Positions 40,337 through 52,418 of a DNA stretch of 64,000 nt are shown piece by piece. The stretch's first letter is position 1, and every line of letters starts with the position of its first letter. Position numbers and translations under genes: made by a program. Source of the stretch: Spirodela intermedia (Eukaryota > Streptophyta > Magnoliopsida > Alismatales > Araceae); NCBI GenBank assembly GCA_902729315.2, contig LR746272.1:8860327-8924326 (forward strand), written 5' to 3'. The notes beneath the pieces were generated by a model. The model searched no databases. It saw only the letters and a program-made list of their open reading frames with translations, and was not told the origin of the DNA.

Positions 40337-40963
40337 CATCCCCCCGGCATGGAACCTCCCCCTGGGACAGTGGCGATTTTTGAATTCCGAACCAAGCTAA
40401 TTAGTCGTAAACGATCGATATGGTTTGAATAAGGGCAAGGTCAAGGGTTTATATTTCTTAAAGTTAACACCTTTAGCTCGAAATCCGTTTTCGCGATCGC
40501 TGGAACAGGCACAAACATGCTGTATCTCCTTGTCAGCTTAGAACTAAACGAGCTGGCGCTGCATGTGTGGAGTGGACGAGAAGGCAGAGGAGGAGGACGA
40601 CGACTTTTTCGGACCCGCACTGCCTGCCCTTGCTCAATGCTGTACGGTAGCCTGCTACTGCTCTCCCCTTGATGACAAAAGGGAGGGAGGATCTGGAGAC
40701 CGCGCCCCAAAAAGGAAAAAAAAAGTTTAGCCTTTACTCACTCTCAGCGAAGCCTAGTAGAGGCTGAAGAATCCTGATATTGGGCTAAGCTCACTTCTAG
40801 AAGCTCAACTCAAACCACCTTAAGAAGCCCAGACCAACCCACGTTAATGTGGAGTAAGTAATTTTAAAAATAATGGGGACCTGATGTCGCGTGGTCAACC
40901 ATGTTGCAAATCGGTTCGGCAATCTACTGTTCACCTCTTGTTTGGCGATCCAAATCTTATGGT
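40337..40963. other. 3' flank of gene 3, conserved spacer block (copy D)
   Basis: Resembles 11540-12100 and 17430-17950 after a shorter start. The fossil LRR exon and the dispersed spacer motif are missing here. It joins a truncated last exon at 40964. An 89-aa minus-strand frame (40441-40710) partly resembles one in the gene 1 flank but is not supported as a gene. Confidence 0.55.
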
Positions 40964-41053
40964 AATGTTCTGCAGCAGAAGGATGCCTTCCTCGATCTGG
41001 TGGACCCCGCCATGGGTGCCAATTCTCATTGGAGGAAGCGCAGCACCACAGAC
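40964..41053 (+). pseudogene. truncated last-exon fragment
   Basis: Matches the first part of exon 24 (Asn-Val-Leu-Gln, then Leu-Val-Asp-Pro-Ala-Met-Gly) with small indels. No acceptor site and no kinase exon upstream. It is followed by the same cassette as the scraps at 27115 and 30543. Confidence 0.75.
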
Positions 41054-42628
41054 GTGGACTCATGTACCCTGGTAATAAGTGGCCCCGGGCAACGCGGTTT
41101 GACTCTCGAGGGTGGTCTAGTATTGATCAGAGACCGGCAGGCGTGCCCTGGTGGCATAATGTTTTTCCAAAGTTTCTACGAATATTGCATGCTCTAGCAT
41201 GCTTGGGCTAGTTACAGTTGTCCCCTTCTTCGTAGAGGAGCTCCCAGATGCTGATGTGTTGATAGGCATCTGACGCGGCGGAAAATCAGTCATTTGAGTC
41301 GCCCACAGAGAGCGACTGAGCGAGCGAGCGAGCGAGAGAGAGAGAGAGATGGTAGTTGATAAAATAAGCAAAACAAGTGATTCTAATTAATAAGTTTGAC
41401 ATTGTAGCCATAGATGAGGGCCAGTGTTATGCCAATTGGGTCCTCCATTTTACGCTTCGGCCCATCCAAGATAAAGTTGACTCTCTCTCCTCTCTCTCTC
41501 TCTTTCTAACTGGGATTTCCATTTATGGGATGAAGTTTGACCTGGGCGTTGAACAGAGCTGCAGTCTATGATCCACAGAAATCAACTATAATCCTAGAAA
41601 AATGAAGGGGAAAGGGAGCACAGTAGAGAGAGAGAGAGAGGACGTCGGGAAATTCAGTCAAACTGGATTTCATTTTTTCTAAGATTTTATTTCCTAAACC
41701 GAGGCTTTAAAACAAAAATGGATACTTTGACCAGGAACCTCAGCTTTTCCTCGCGCAATCACCACCCACCCCTCCCACCCCTCCTACCCCGCCTCGAACT
41801 ACGACGTACATACGGGTGGACCCCACCTATCCCACCACATGCGGGCCATAGCCTGTCTGACTTCTGGACCTTTTTTCTCTAGGCTAAAATAATTCAAGAT
41901 GACTTTAATTGATTGATATTATTTTAAAATGCCTCAGTTGATCATAATTAATAAATAAAAATAAAAATTATAACTACACTAAAATAACTCAGCCGTAGCT
42001 CCAGCCCGAAGGACCCCGTTGGATACGTGACACCCGGCGCAGTGACCGGTAAGGATGGGGTTTTTCTGTAAAAATACGCAACGAGGGGGTGGGGTTGGGG
42101 CGGTCCAGGCCTACAATTTTAGTTAGTTTAGGGTCATCATGACTTCTGCTGAAAGTACACGTCACCGCATTATAAAACTGGTAGCGGGCACTCCACGGAG
42201 TGTTCTCGTCAAAAGGCCACGTAAGCAAGGAAGTGGAGCCGTCTCCACGGTCAATCATCCACCTCAGGTGAAGGTGGCAAATGGTCTATTTCTATGGTGA
42301 GGATCATAATGGTAGCCTCTTGCTTAGCAATGCAACACTATGAAATTTAGCAAAAAGGGATTATTTTGGTCAACCTTGTAGCTATCGAGTTCTTCAATAC
42401 CATTGAGGTTGTTGGAAGCATTCTAGGGGTAGTATCTTAATGATTGGATGATGTATTTTGTGTTTATATATGAACTTGAAAGAAGGCCCCATTTAGCACC
42501 GAGACAACCTCCCGCCCAGGGAGACGGCTGCCGGCGCCAAGTGAGATTTCCCCGGTTAACTTCTTTCGTCTGTGTCCTCGGTCTGCGCGGCACCTGTTCT
42601 TCGACCAGGAGGCGCCGGGAAGAAGACG
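41054..42628. other. spacer between gene 3 and pseudogene 4
   Basis: The first 350 bases are the spacer cassette, with a (GAGC)/(GA) microsatellite at about 41318-41349. A second GA run is at 41625-41641 and a CT run near 41480-41505. 42230-42420 matches 19650-19840. The last 60 bases resemble the 5' region of the other array members. No gene seen. Confidence 0.55.
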
Positions 42629-43584
42629 ATGCGCGAGACGAGAGTAGACGGTCAGGCGGCGGTCCCCCGAGCTCTATTCTTCTTCTTCCTCCTCCTGGCG
42701 GCGACTCTGAACTGCTGTCTCCGGGACCGGGGAGCCCACGCGCAGACTCTTCCCCCGGAGGAAGGTGAGTTATGCGGACGACCACTCTCCTCCGCTCTGC
42801 TCCTCCTCGCCACGGGATCAGCTGCTCTCTCTCTCTCTCTCTCTCGTCTTCTCAAGCCCGGGGGTTGTGTTGGCGACAATCACACATGTTTTTCGGTTTT
42901 AAATGGGAAGAATATTTTCCCTCTCGGCGCTCATCGAGTAGGTAAATTCTCTCGGCAGTCAGAATTTTTTCATAACCATTCAGATACAGAACCATCTTCG
43001 AATTGATTCCATTATTCGCAATAACGACTATACAGGAATTTACTTCGTTCATCATATATACAAATATAAAATTATTATAGATATTTATTAATTTTCCCTA
43101 ACTGGTTCCTCGCTCTCTCTCTCTCTCTCTGTCTCTCTCTCCCCTCCGTATATATATACAAATATATGTAATTCTTACTTATTTCTTATAATAACCGCCG
43201 GGGGGAACCGCGCGAGAAACGTTCAGTCGAAGCTCTCAAGCAGATCGCTTTAAAGCTGAAGATATTGGAGTGGGACTTCGACAAAGATCCTTGCACCCAA
43301 TGGCCGAAGGAAACCAGTGACCTCTACGTCCACAATGTCGCCTGCCAGGAAATCACCACGACCACCACGAACGCGACCACGAATGCGACCACGAACACCA
43401 CCGCCTGGCATGTCGTCAGCATGTATACCCCAGCCGCTGTCCCCTCCTGAGTGGCATTCCCGTTATCTGGTCTCGTCGATGTCCGACTATAGCTGATTCG
43501 TTTCTGTTGGGACGAAATTGTGCTCAGCGAAATCAAGGGGGCTAATCTGACCGGAGTGCTGCCGGATGAGTTCGGCAGGCTCAG

Positions 43585-45076
43585 ACACCTATCCTCTTTG
43601 TACGCTTACCGTCCAAATGTCTTGTGTTTCTTCATTTTTTCTTTTAAAATTTGAGGAGCTAAACGTCTCCGCTCTCAATTTATCCTCTGAATCGGCGGAA
43701 CTGAGCAGTGACGTCTCTCGGAACTACATCAGTGGCTCCATACCTGCCGCTAATTGGACTTCCCTTCCTCTGAAAAACTTGTAAGTCACCACCATTCTGA
43801 TCCTTACATCCCCGTCAACGCAAAGTCGATTTCTCTATTCTGGGGTCTAGGTGCTAGTGGATCTAACCAAGGTTTTTGTTGTGTACCATTGCAGAAGCAT
43901 TCTGATCAACCGTATCTCGGGTGCGATTCCGGAGGAGATTGGAACAATTAGAACACTTGAAATACTGTAATGATTTTATATCCTGTTCGTAGCAACCATT
44001 TTATGCCCCAACCGGTGTTCTACATTGGTATTAGTTGCTAATCCACATGCTTTGTTCCTATTGAATGCTTTTACCTCTAGTTTCTTGGAGAGTAACTTGA
44101 TGCAAGGGCCTCTGCCTCGGAACCTCGGAAATTTGACCAACTTGAAAAGACTGTAAGCCTCTAGTCTATGTTATATTATTCTCCAGTAATTGCATTGTCG
44201 TTCTTTACGTGAATTAAAGAGAAGAAAGGAAATTATCGATAGAATGATCGTAAATTCTGTGACAGTTAAAGAAAATCAGTGACAGAGCATCACATTATTT
44301 CAGCCTTCTGTCTTGTAACAACTTTTCCGGTGAGCTTCCAGAAACACTGGGTAACCTGAAGAACTTGACGGACGTGTACGGTTCCTGCTCTTATATTTGT
44401 TGGATTCTATCATGAAATTAGGGACCATTTTAGAATGAATTATCGGTGCGGGGTAATGTTTTTCAGTAGACTAGATGGAACCGAGATATCTGGGAAGATA
44501 CCAAGCTTCATTGGGAACTGGACCAAACTAGACAGACTGTAAGCTCACCTGTCTTTATGTTTCTTTTCCCAGCGCGGTTTATCATTTGAAGAGGATATGC
44601 TTACTATATGGCATTCTCATTGGGTATAGTACATTTTTCTAATCTCGCAGTGACATGCAAGGAACACTTATGGAGGGTCCATTTCCACCCGAGTTCTCTT
44701 TATTGCAGAGCATAACGGAGTTGTGCGTGTGACTCTACTCTTTTCCCGTAATCAGGGCCGTTGTCTGTGGTAGTTCAGTATAGTGATAATAGATATGTTG
44801 GCTTTCCTTTTGTAGGAGAGTCTCTGACCTGAAAAATGCGGGCGGTAGCTTCCCTCCCCTTGAAAAACTGATAAATCTGAAACAATTGTAAGACTGCGAA
44901 TGGCATTTATCCATCCGCATTAATATACTTTTGACGATTTGTTGATTGGTTTTCTGTGTGAACAATGTCAGGGTCCTCCGAAATTGCTCAATTTCTGGCA
45001 GCATCCCGGATTACATTGGCACATTTACTAAACTGCAAACCCTGTACAGCTCCTTGAACCCAAATGTTTGCATAAT
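43585..45076 (+). repeat. near-identical tract shared with gene 3 (copy 2)
   Basis: Pairs with 33141-34632 at constant spacing. The edges are sharp: mismatches appear just upstream in exon 3 and the match collapses after the first bases of intron 11. Confidence 0.9.
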
Positions 45077-45784
45077 ATGTTGTTTAAATGGTGATCATGC
45101 TTGCATTTGAGAGTTTTGAGATATTTTAGGCTAAAAGTCAGTTTCTATGATGCCCTGAACGAGCGGTGATATGCTGCATCTTTGCATGGGTTTAGAACAT
45201 CTGCATGTGATTGGCATGCTTATGTTAGGGCTCAGCAGTTTCTTAGGGCACTACCCAGAATAACTTTGGACTTCCTCCCATGATGTATATTCTTGATTTG
45301 AAGCCATCAGTGAGCATGGATTTGAGTACAATCCTCTTTTTCTGGTCTGTTTATTTCCCAAACGAAGTTTAGGCGTCGATCTTGGCGCATATATTTGATC
45401 CAGGAACCCTTGTCTGACGATAGTACGTACATTGCCATTGATGTGGTCCTTCATAGCGTAGTTGCTAATTTCTCCTCTTCACCGCAGATTGTTTAAAAAA
45501 AAGGCTGTAGTTGAAAACTTAGATATATCATATGCCAGCAAAGAAGTCTGATGCACAAATTATCAGAGGTATGTAAATTAATTCAGATCTGCACTCCATT
45601 CTGGGGTGGAACGTACGTTAATAAATGAGAATGTGGTCGTTACAATTTTAGTGGTATCAACCTTAGCAATTATTCCATGGTATGTACCTGCAAACAACCC
45701 TTAACAGGTTGGGAATTTTTACTAACCTTAATATTAAGAACTATTCACAGAAAATGAATGATTTTTTTGGTTAAAATTCTTGCA

Positions 45785-45940
45785 CTCTTTTGGACTGCAA
45801 ACTAGAACAATTGTTGATGTCATGTTTACTTGCACACTTATTCTGCATCAATGATTTCATCCGCTCTTCTGGACTTCAAACTAGAACAATTTTTGATGTC
45901 ATGTTTACTTTGCACGCTTATTCTGCATCAATGATTTCAT
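45785..45940 (+). repeat. tandem duplication (period 79 bp) in intron 11 of pseudogene 4
   Basis: Two copies (about 45785-45860 and 45864-45940), each ending in ATTCTGCATCAATGATTTCAT, with a few substitutions. It lies 40 bp upstream of the mutated exon 12 acceptor. Genes 1-3 have only one copy. Confidence 0.85.
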
Positions 45941-48900
45941 GCAGCCATTGCTCATACTTTTTGATAAACCTGTGCTGCGGAGATCTGAGCTTTAATAATT
46001 TCACGGGTGAAATACCAGGAAACTTTGAGAATCTTAGAAGGTTAACAACTATGTAAGTGACTGTGTTCGCTTTACTCAATGGTTCAACTAAATAACCTGC
46101 CGAAAATCAGGACATCCATACCTTTTTCTTTGTATGCAATATTTTCGTAATAATTTTATCATATTGCACATTTTTAATTTTTCATCATCAGGTACCTTAC
46201 AAGCAACAAACTTACGGGATCAATACCTGATTGGATTAAGAGAGGCAAACAAAATATGTACGTTTGTCTTGCTGGAAATTTCTTAAATTTCATGTCCGAA
46301 TAAGTTTTTGGTTGCGTAAGAATCATCTTCACAATATAACGTTAAAATTTCAGAGATATCTCTTACAATACATTCACCGATGTTTCATCTGCGCCAGATA
46401 ACTGTGAGCAAGAATCAACGTAAGCATGTTTTTGTCTGGCGGACATATGGAATTGAATTCTTGTTTTTGGAAGTAAATAAGGTTTACATTACTTGCAGGA
46501 ACTATGTTGCCAGCTTTTCGTCGACCACAAGTGACTCGTAGGTTTCTGACATTGTTGAAGTACATATTATATTATGGGTATCTCAGGTGTCCAAATCATT
46601 AATTCTCTCCATTTAACCTTTGCAGGATAGCGTCATGTTTAAGAAAGGACCTCCCGTGTGATGGCACACCTAAAAGTGGGTATAAATCTCCTTTCTAGGA
46701 ACAACTTCTTGACCTTTCAGTTGGATTTTTTCTTTTGCGGGGTTGGAGTAAAACAACCCTATGATTTGAAAGTCTGACTTACGAACATGACGTTCTCTTG
46801 ATTAATTTTTATTTGACTTTTTGGAATTTCTGCAGACTATAACCTTTTCATAAATTGTGGAGGCGAAAGTGTGACTGTTGACGGCAACGAATATGAACGT
46901 GACACATCACCGGAAGGCGCATATCCAAGTTTAAGCTTTCTAGCAGCGGAAAGTGGGCTTATAGCAGTACAGGAAACTTTATTGGGGGAGGAAGCGACGC
47001 ATCATTTGTAGCAGAAGCTACATCATTATTGACAATGACCAATGCAGAATTGTACAAAACTGCTCGTTTGAATCCGCTCTCTCTAAAATACTATGGTCTA
47101 TGCTTGCAGCCAGGAAGTTATACAGTCCAACTGCACTTTGCTGAAATAGTTTTCACTTCTGGCCGGACATTTGTCAACGTTGGAAGGCGTGTGTTCGATG
47201 TATCAATCCAGGTCATTTAGATTCTTTGGACTTACAATCTTCATGAATGCATATAGTTTATTATTGCTCTTATCCTACAGACATCCATGATACTGTTTTC
47301 GATGACTTCCGGACAATCATTCCTGATTATTTTATCCCACAATGTCATTCACGTTCGTCATTTAGCGTCATATCTGCTGATTCTTATCTTTGCTTCGTTC
47401 AAACATGCGGCTGTGAATGAAGACAGGATACATGATATCATTTGTTGCATAGTAGAAATCATTTTTGTAACACTTTTCAATTGTGTATTGGTATTCAGGT
47501 ATTCCCTTTTCTCTTTTCGTGGGTGTTTGTTTCTGAGTACTTGTGCATTGTACTATAGTCTTTGTCTTTCTCTCTCTAGTTGCAAATTGGACTTGGGTTC
47601 TGTACTGCAGATTTTTGTTTTTTGTATTTACTTAACGAAGTTGTGTGTTTTTCCAGCTGATTAAGCTCTCTGCTTTGAATCAGGGAAGAAAGGTGTTAAG
47701 AGACTTTAACATCGTAGAAGCAGCGAATGGGACTGGTAAGGAAGTTATCAAGAATTTTATTGCCCTTGTAGAGGGTAGCACATTGGAGATCCATTTCAAG
47801 TGGTCTGGCAAAGGGACGAATTCGATTCCGTATAGAGGTGTCTACGGGCCGCTTATATCAGCAATTTCAGTAACACTGAGTATGTACATGAACATGTTTT
47901 CTGCTCTCCTATTACCATCTGATTGGTTGATTCTAATTATTTTTTTGCATTGTAGATTTCACAGCTCGTGTGTTCAAGAACAAAAAGTTTCCAGTTGGCA
48001 CTATCATTGGTATTGCTATCGCTTCAACAATATCAGTGATGATGATGACCATGGGTATCATATGGTTTTGCTTCAGGAGGAAAGCCATTAGGAACGATGG
48101 TGAGATTCCATTTGAATTTATCTCTAAATATATGGGGTACATGAATCGGTGTATCTAAAGAAATCTTTGAGGCAGATCTGCACGAGGCAAATTTTGACTC
48201 TTATCCTCTGTGTCAAAAATTAAACTAGCCGTTTTTGCTTATGCTATCTTTTTTTGTATAGATCGTTGTAGAGGAATTCTCATATCTGATGCAAACATGG
48301 CCAAATCTGCAGATATACAATTTTTACTCGCAGTACTATGTGCCATCTGTGTAGAGAATTTTAAAATAAAGCAGCGGAACTTTCTGCAGTTTTGTTTTTC
48401 TTTTTTGCAACTTGTGGGGCTATCAAGTGCACTTGAATGAAAAGCGAAGAGCATGGTGTTGAGTTTCGGATGTCCTTAGAACGGCATTTCAACCAATATG
48501 TCCAAGTGATATCAGAGACTGTTGTCCTGATATCTTTTTTAATGGACCATTCTTGTTATATAGCTCAAACGTCCTGGATGGCCGAAAAGTTCATCAATCC
48601 CTAAACGGATTGATGTTCAAGGGGGTTCCTTCCATATTGCTTAGCTTGTGCACAATCCTAGTTCTAATGAAAAGAGTAGACTCTTAGTGTTTCTTCTGGT
48701 CGTTAACCTAGCAGTTGTTTATGGTTTAATCGATGCGACGAAAGAGTGGCCATCAGATGGTCTGCATTGGTAGGAGTGACGAATATTTATTCTGAAGACT
48801 ACTTGAGTAACAAAAATGTACGTAGTAATTTATTGAGGATACTAAATTAAACTGAAGAGAACATCGTACATAGACTTCGTCATAATCTGAGCTTTATTAG

Positions 48901-50893
48901 ACATTTTCAAGCAACCCTTATAACTCCAAAAGTGGATAGCTGATGCGCATTTGTCTGTAAGATAATCTCTAGCATTGAATTTTTATTATACCCATGGTAT
49001 ATATTGTCTTTCTCTTAATTTTTGTGCAGAACTCAAAGCAATGGAGTTGCGGACAAACTGTTTTAGTTTGAAGTAAATTAAAGCTGTAACAAGGAACTTG
49101 GACCCTGCAAACAAGATTGGTGAAGGTGGATTTGGTCCTGTTTACAAGGTCAAGCACATAGTCATGAGTTCATTCTGTTTTGTTTTGTATCCAGAATTTA
49201 GTCCCGGTGTAATCTTGAGAGCCTAATAATAATACACGCATGTTGAAAACTTTCAGGGGGTTCTACCGGACGGTTCTATGATCGCGGTGAAGCAGCTGTC
49301 TTCCAAGTCAAAGCAAGGAAACCGGGAATTTTTGAATGAGATAGGCATGATATCAGCCCTACAGCACCCGAACCTCGTAAGACTTTTTGGGTGCTGCACC
49401 GAAGGGAATCAGTTGCTGCTAATATACGAATACATGGAAAATAACAGCCTTGCCCGAGCCCTATATGGTAACCATGTTACGGTTCGGGTTCTTTGTACCT
49501 TGTGCCCGCGACTTTCTAGGATTTACCTCTTTAGATTCATATTGTGTGAGGTTATTGCCAGTATGGTGTGAATGTAACAATCACGGTGTTGACAGGTCCC
49601 GAAGGGCTGAAGTTGGAACTGGATTAGCAGACGAGGCGTAAAATTTGCATAGGAATAGCAAGGGGATTGGCCTACCTTCACGAAGAGTCGAGGCTAAAGG
49701 TTGTTCATAGAGACATCAAAACGACGAATGTCCTTCTCGATAAGGATCTGAACGCGAAGATATCGGACTTCGGACTGGCTAAACTGGACGAAGAGGAGAA
49801 TACCCACATCAGCACCCGGATAGCAGGGACCATGTAAGCAAACTCTGTGTCTGAAATAATGGATCTCTCGGCTGTTGGTAGAGTGATATAATTCGAGTTG
49901 CATCTCTTCATTCGTTTTGCCGACTGTTCACAGTTGCGACTCATGGGACCTGCAATTGATCATCGATTTATAGTTAGAATCAATGCGCAGCCTTTTTTGT
50001 TGTTGTAGTATTATGCTCATTTAGACAAGTTAGTTTCAAGAATGTCGCATTCAAAACTCTTTCTTCGTATCTTATTTTCGTCCTACTCGATCCTGCCTTC
50101 AAAAGTGTTTAAGGTTACCACCTCCATCCAACCCACCGTTCAGTTTTTCCTTCTACGACGGCTATCGCATCTCAGCAATTGGTTCTTGTCATCTGAAGGT
50201 CCCTGAAGTGGGGAAGCTCCAATTAGTGATTTATTTCAATATGTTGGAGATGAAAAAGACCGGTTTTTGTTTGGTGATGCTGTCTCCTTTACGCTGACGA
50301 GCATTTTCCTTGTTTCGTTCCAGGGGTTATATAGCTCCTGAATATGCTTTGAGAGGTTACTTGACGGACAAAGCAGATGTTTACAGCTTTGGAGTGGTCA
50401 CGTTGGAGATTGTGAGCGGAAAGAGTAACGCCAACTGTCGCATGAAAGAGGATTTCATGTACCTTCTCGATTGGGTATGCGACCTTCGATAACTCTGGAC
50501 GTACAAGGCCGAGTGCTCAAACCAATTCAGGGTTAAGAGATTTCTTAGCAATGGTTTTTCCATTTTTCTCAGGCCAATGTTCTCCAGGAGAAGGGCGCCC
50601 TCCTCGACCTGGTGGACCCCGCCCTGGGTGTCAACTTCTCCACGGAGGAAGCACAGCAGATGCTGGACCTGGCCCTCCTGTGCACCAACCTTACTCCGGC
50701 CCTTCGGCCTTCCATGTCCACTGTGGTCGCCATGCTCGAGGACCACACGCCCATTCAGGCCCCGACTATAAAGATCACCCGGACAGAGAGCATGGAGCAG
50801 AGGTTTAGGTCCTTGGAGACGATCTCCCAGGATGGGCATAGCCAGGCCGCCACCACGGAAGGGCCGTGCTCAGATTCCACGTTGCCTATGTAG

Positions 50894-52275
50894 AGAAGCA
50901 ACAGAGGAGACGACCGCTTCTACTCCACCACAACCCGGCTCCTCGGTGACTGCAAGGATTTCCCCTGGGACAGTGGCTACTCCGAGGACGGGTCATCCCT
51001 GGAAAGGCGTTCACAAAAGCTCTCTTGAAATAAAATTCGGAAAGCATCCTCCCTTCTCGGTAAGCTGTCGGAGAGGAATTTGCATAATTTGGATCTGATG
51101 CAAGACTGTGATTGGGCCTGGTAGTACGAAGCAATTCATGGCCGACGTTTATAAAAGTTTGGATTTAATAGGTTCACATGTGTGACTTATCTAGCTAGCT
51201 TCATGAGCTAAACTTCAAAGAATGGTGTTTCACAGCTAGAGAAGTTTAGCGTGTCTACGTAGTCAAACTAACCAGTGTATCGACCACTATGTCAATCCAA
51301 ATAAGTCTCTGTAAACTCACTGCTGGTTGTGTTGACCTATTATACCTGCATTTAGTAGATATTATTTTTGAAATTATACAGAATATAAAACAATAAAAAA
51401 CCAATCCACTCTCCTTATTGACTTCAGAAAAAAGATTTATGAGTGAAATGCATTAGTTGGTTAAAGTTACTAAACAAATGATGAATCATTGCACTCCACT
51501 ATTGTTTGAGCTTTTTAGTTACGAATACTTGCTAGTACAATCAAAATGGTCGCCTTGACTGGTGATTGATGAGACATGGAGAAATATCGTTAAACGGAGC
51601 TACGTTTTAAAACATAAATCATCTTTTTAATAAGATTTTCTTATGGAAAATATCAAAAAGACGAGTTGTCCCTTGACTTCATCAAAAGATGACAGAATCT
51701 AACGATTAAATGAGAAAATCTAGAAAACGAAGAAGAATTTGAGGGACGTGTAAAAGAGGGTTGTGCCATAAAGATAATGACAAACCATTAGGTTCTAACA
51801 TTAAGAGCTTAGGAGACTTTTCCCATGGAACATCATAAGGATAGCCGAGCTAAACCCTGGTGTTTATAAAATAAAAAATGATGTATGAAAGTCAGCTTTG
51901 TTCATTGAAACATTACCTTAACAGAAGCTTTTGTTTGAGCTCTGAGACATTACGAAGACGAGGAATTTAATGGGAAAATAAGTTACTCACGAAAAGCATA
52001 CACAAATTATACGTTTTTCATAAAAACTAACACCATTCTAACTCATTAAAGGACACACGAAGAGGATGAGAATAGTGAGCCTAACTAACATTTACATCCT
52101 AAGTCTCTGTTCTCGGTCTATGCCCCATGGTGTAGACTCCATCTCCGGCCGTCCCTCCCTCCGTCCCTCTTACCTGTGCGACGAGATCGCGGGGATTCCC
52201 AATCTGCTTCATTGCTCCTCCCCCACCTACCTGTTCTTCTAGCAGGAGGCAACAGGGAAGAGGGCGAGGCGCAAG
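50894..52275. other. 3' flank of pseudogene 4 and 5' flank of the orphan exon 1
   Basis: Bases 50894-50960 continue the ancestral C-terminal tail beyond the premature stop. Then about 1.1 kb of AT-rich sequence with no gene seen. From about 52100 it matches the upstream region of genes 1 and 3, including a CCGTCCCTCCCTCCG block. Confidence 0.6.
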
Positions 52276-52418
52276 ATGAGAGCGGCTACTCCGGCCGCGC
52301 TCGGGGCTCCGGCGGTCCCCCGAGCTCTGCTCCTCCTCTCGGCGGCGACTCTGAATACGTTTGGAACTGGTGTCTCCAGGGGCGGGAAAGCCCACAAGCA
52401 GACTCTTCCCGAGGGAAG
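52276..52418 (+). pseudogene. orphan exon 1 (signal peptide exon) of a fifth array member
   Basis: Starts with the family's Met-Arg-Ala-Ala and keeps the Ala/Leu-rich signal-peptide region, the Gln-Thr-Leu-Pro end and a GGTGAG donor. It is 143 nt long instead of 133-139 because of an insertion of about 11 nt after the Thr-Leu-Asn codons, which shifts the frame. No exon 2 or later exon was found in the next 2 kb, so this is the distal edge of the array. Confidence 0.85.

Larger units (their letters stand above)
42629..50893 (+). pseudogene. full-length LRR-malectin receptor kinase pseudogene (gene 4)
   Basis: All 24 exons can be placed: 42629-42764, 43227-43422, 43528-43599, 43709-43780, 43895-43966, 44081-44152, 44304-44375, 44467-44538, 44651-44722, 44816-44887, 44972-45043, 45981-46052, 46192-46257, 46354-46419, 46499-46537, 46626-46675, 46836-47211, 47684-47879, 47956-48099, 49030-49148, 49257-49467, 49596-49833, 50324-50474, 50573-50893. 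Lesions: the acceptor of exon 12 is GG instead of AG (45979-45980). Exon 17 has a net gain of 5 nt; the 2-nt part near 46921 shifts the frame and gives TAG at 47009. A CAA codon became TAA at 49074 in exon 20, a Trp codon became TAG at 49625 in exon 22, and an early TAG at 50891 cuts the tail by about 24 residues. The ancestral ATG is ACG, although an in-frame ATG exists 12 nt upstream. It could at most yield an N-terminal LRR fragment. Confidence 0.9.
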
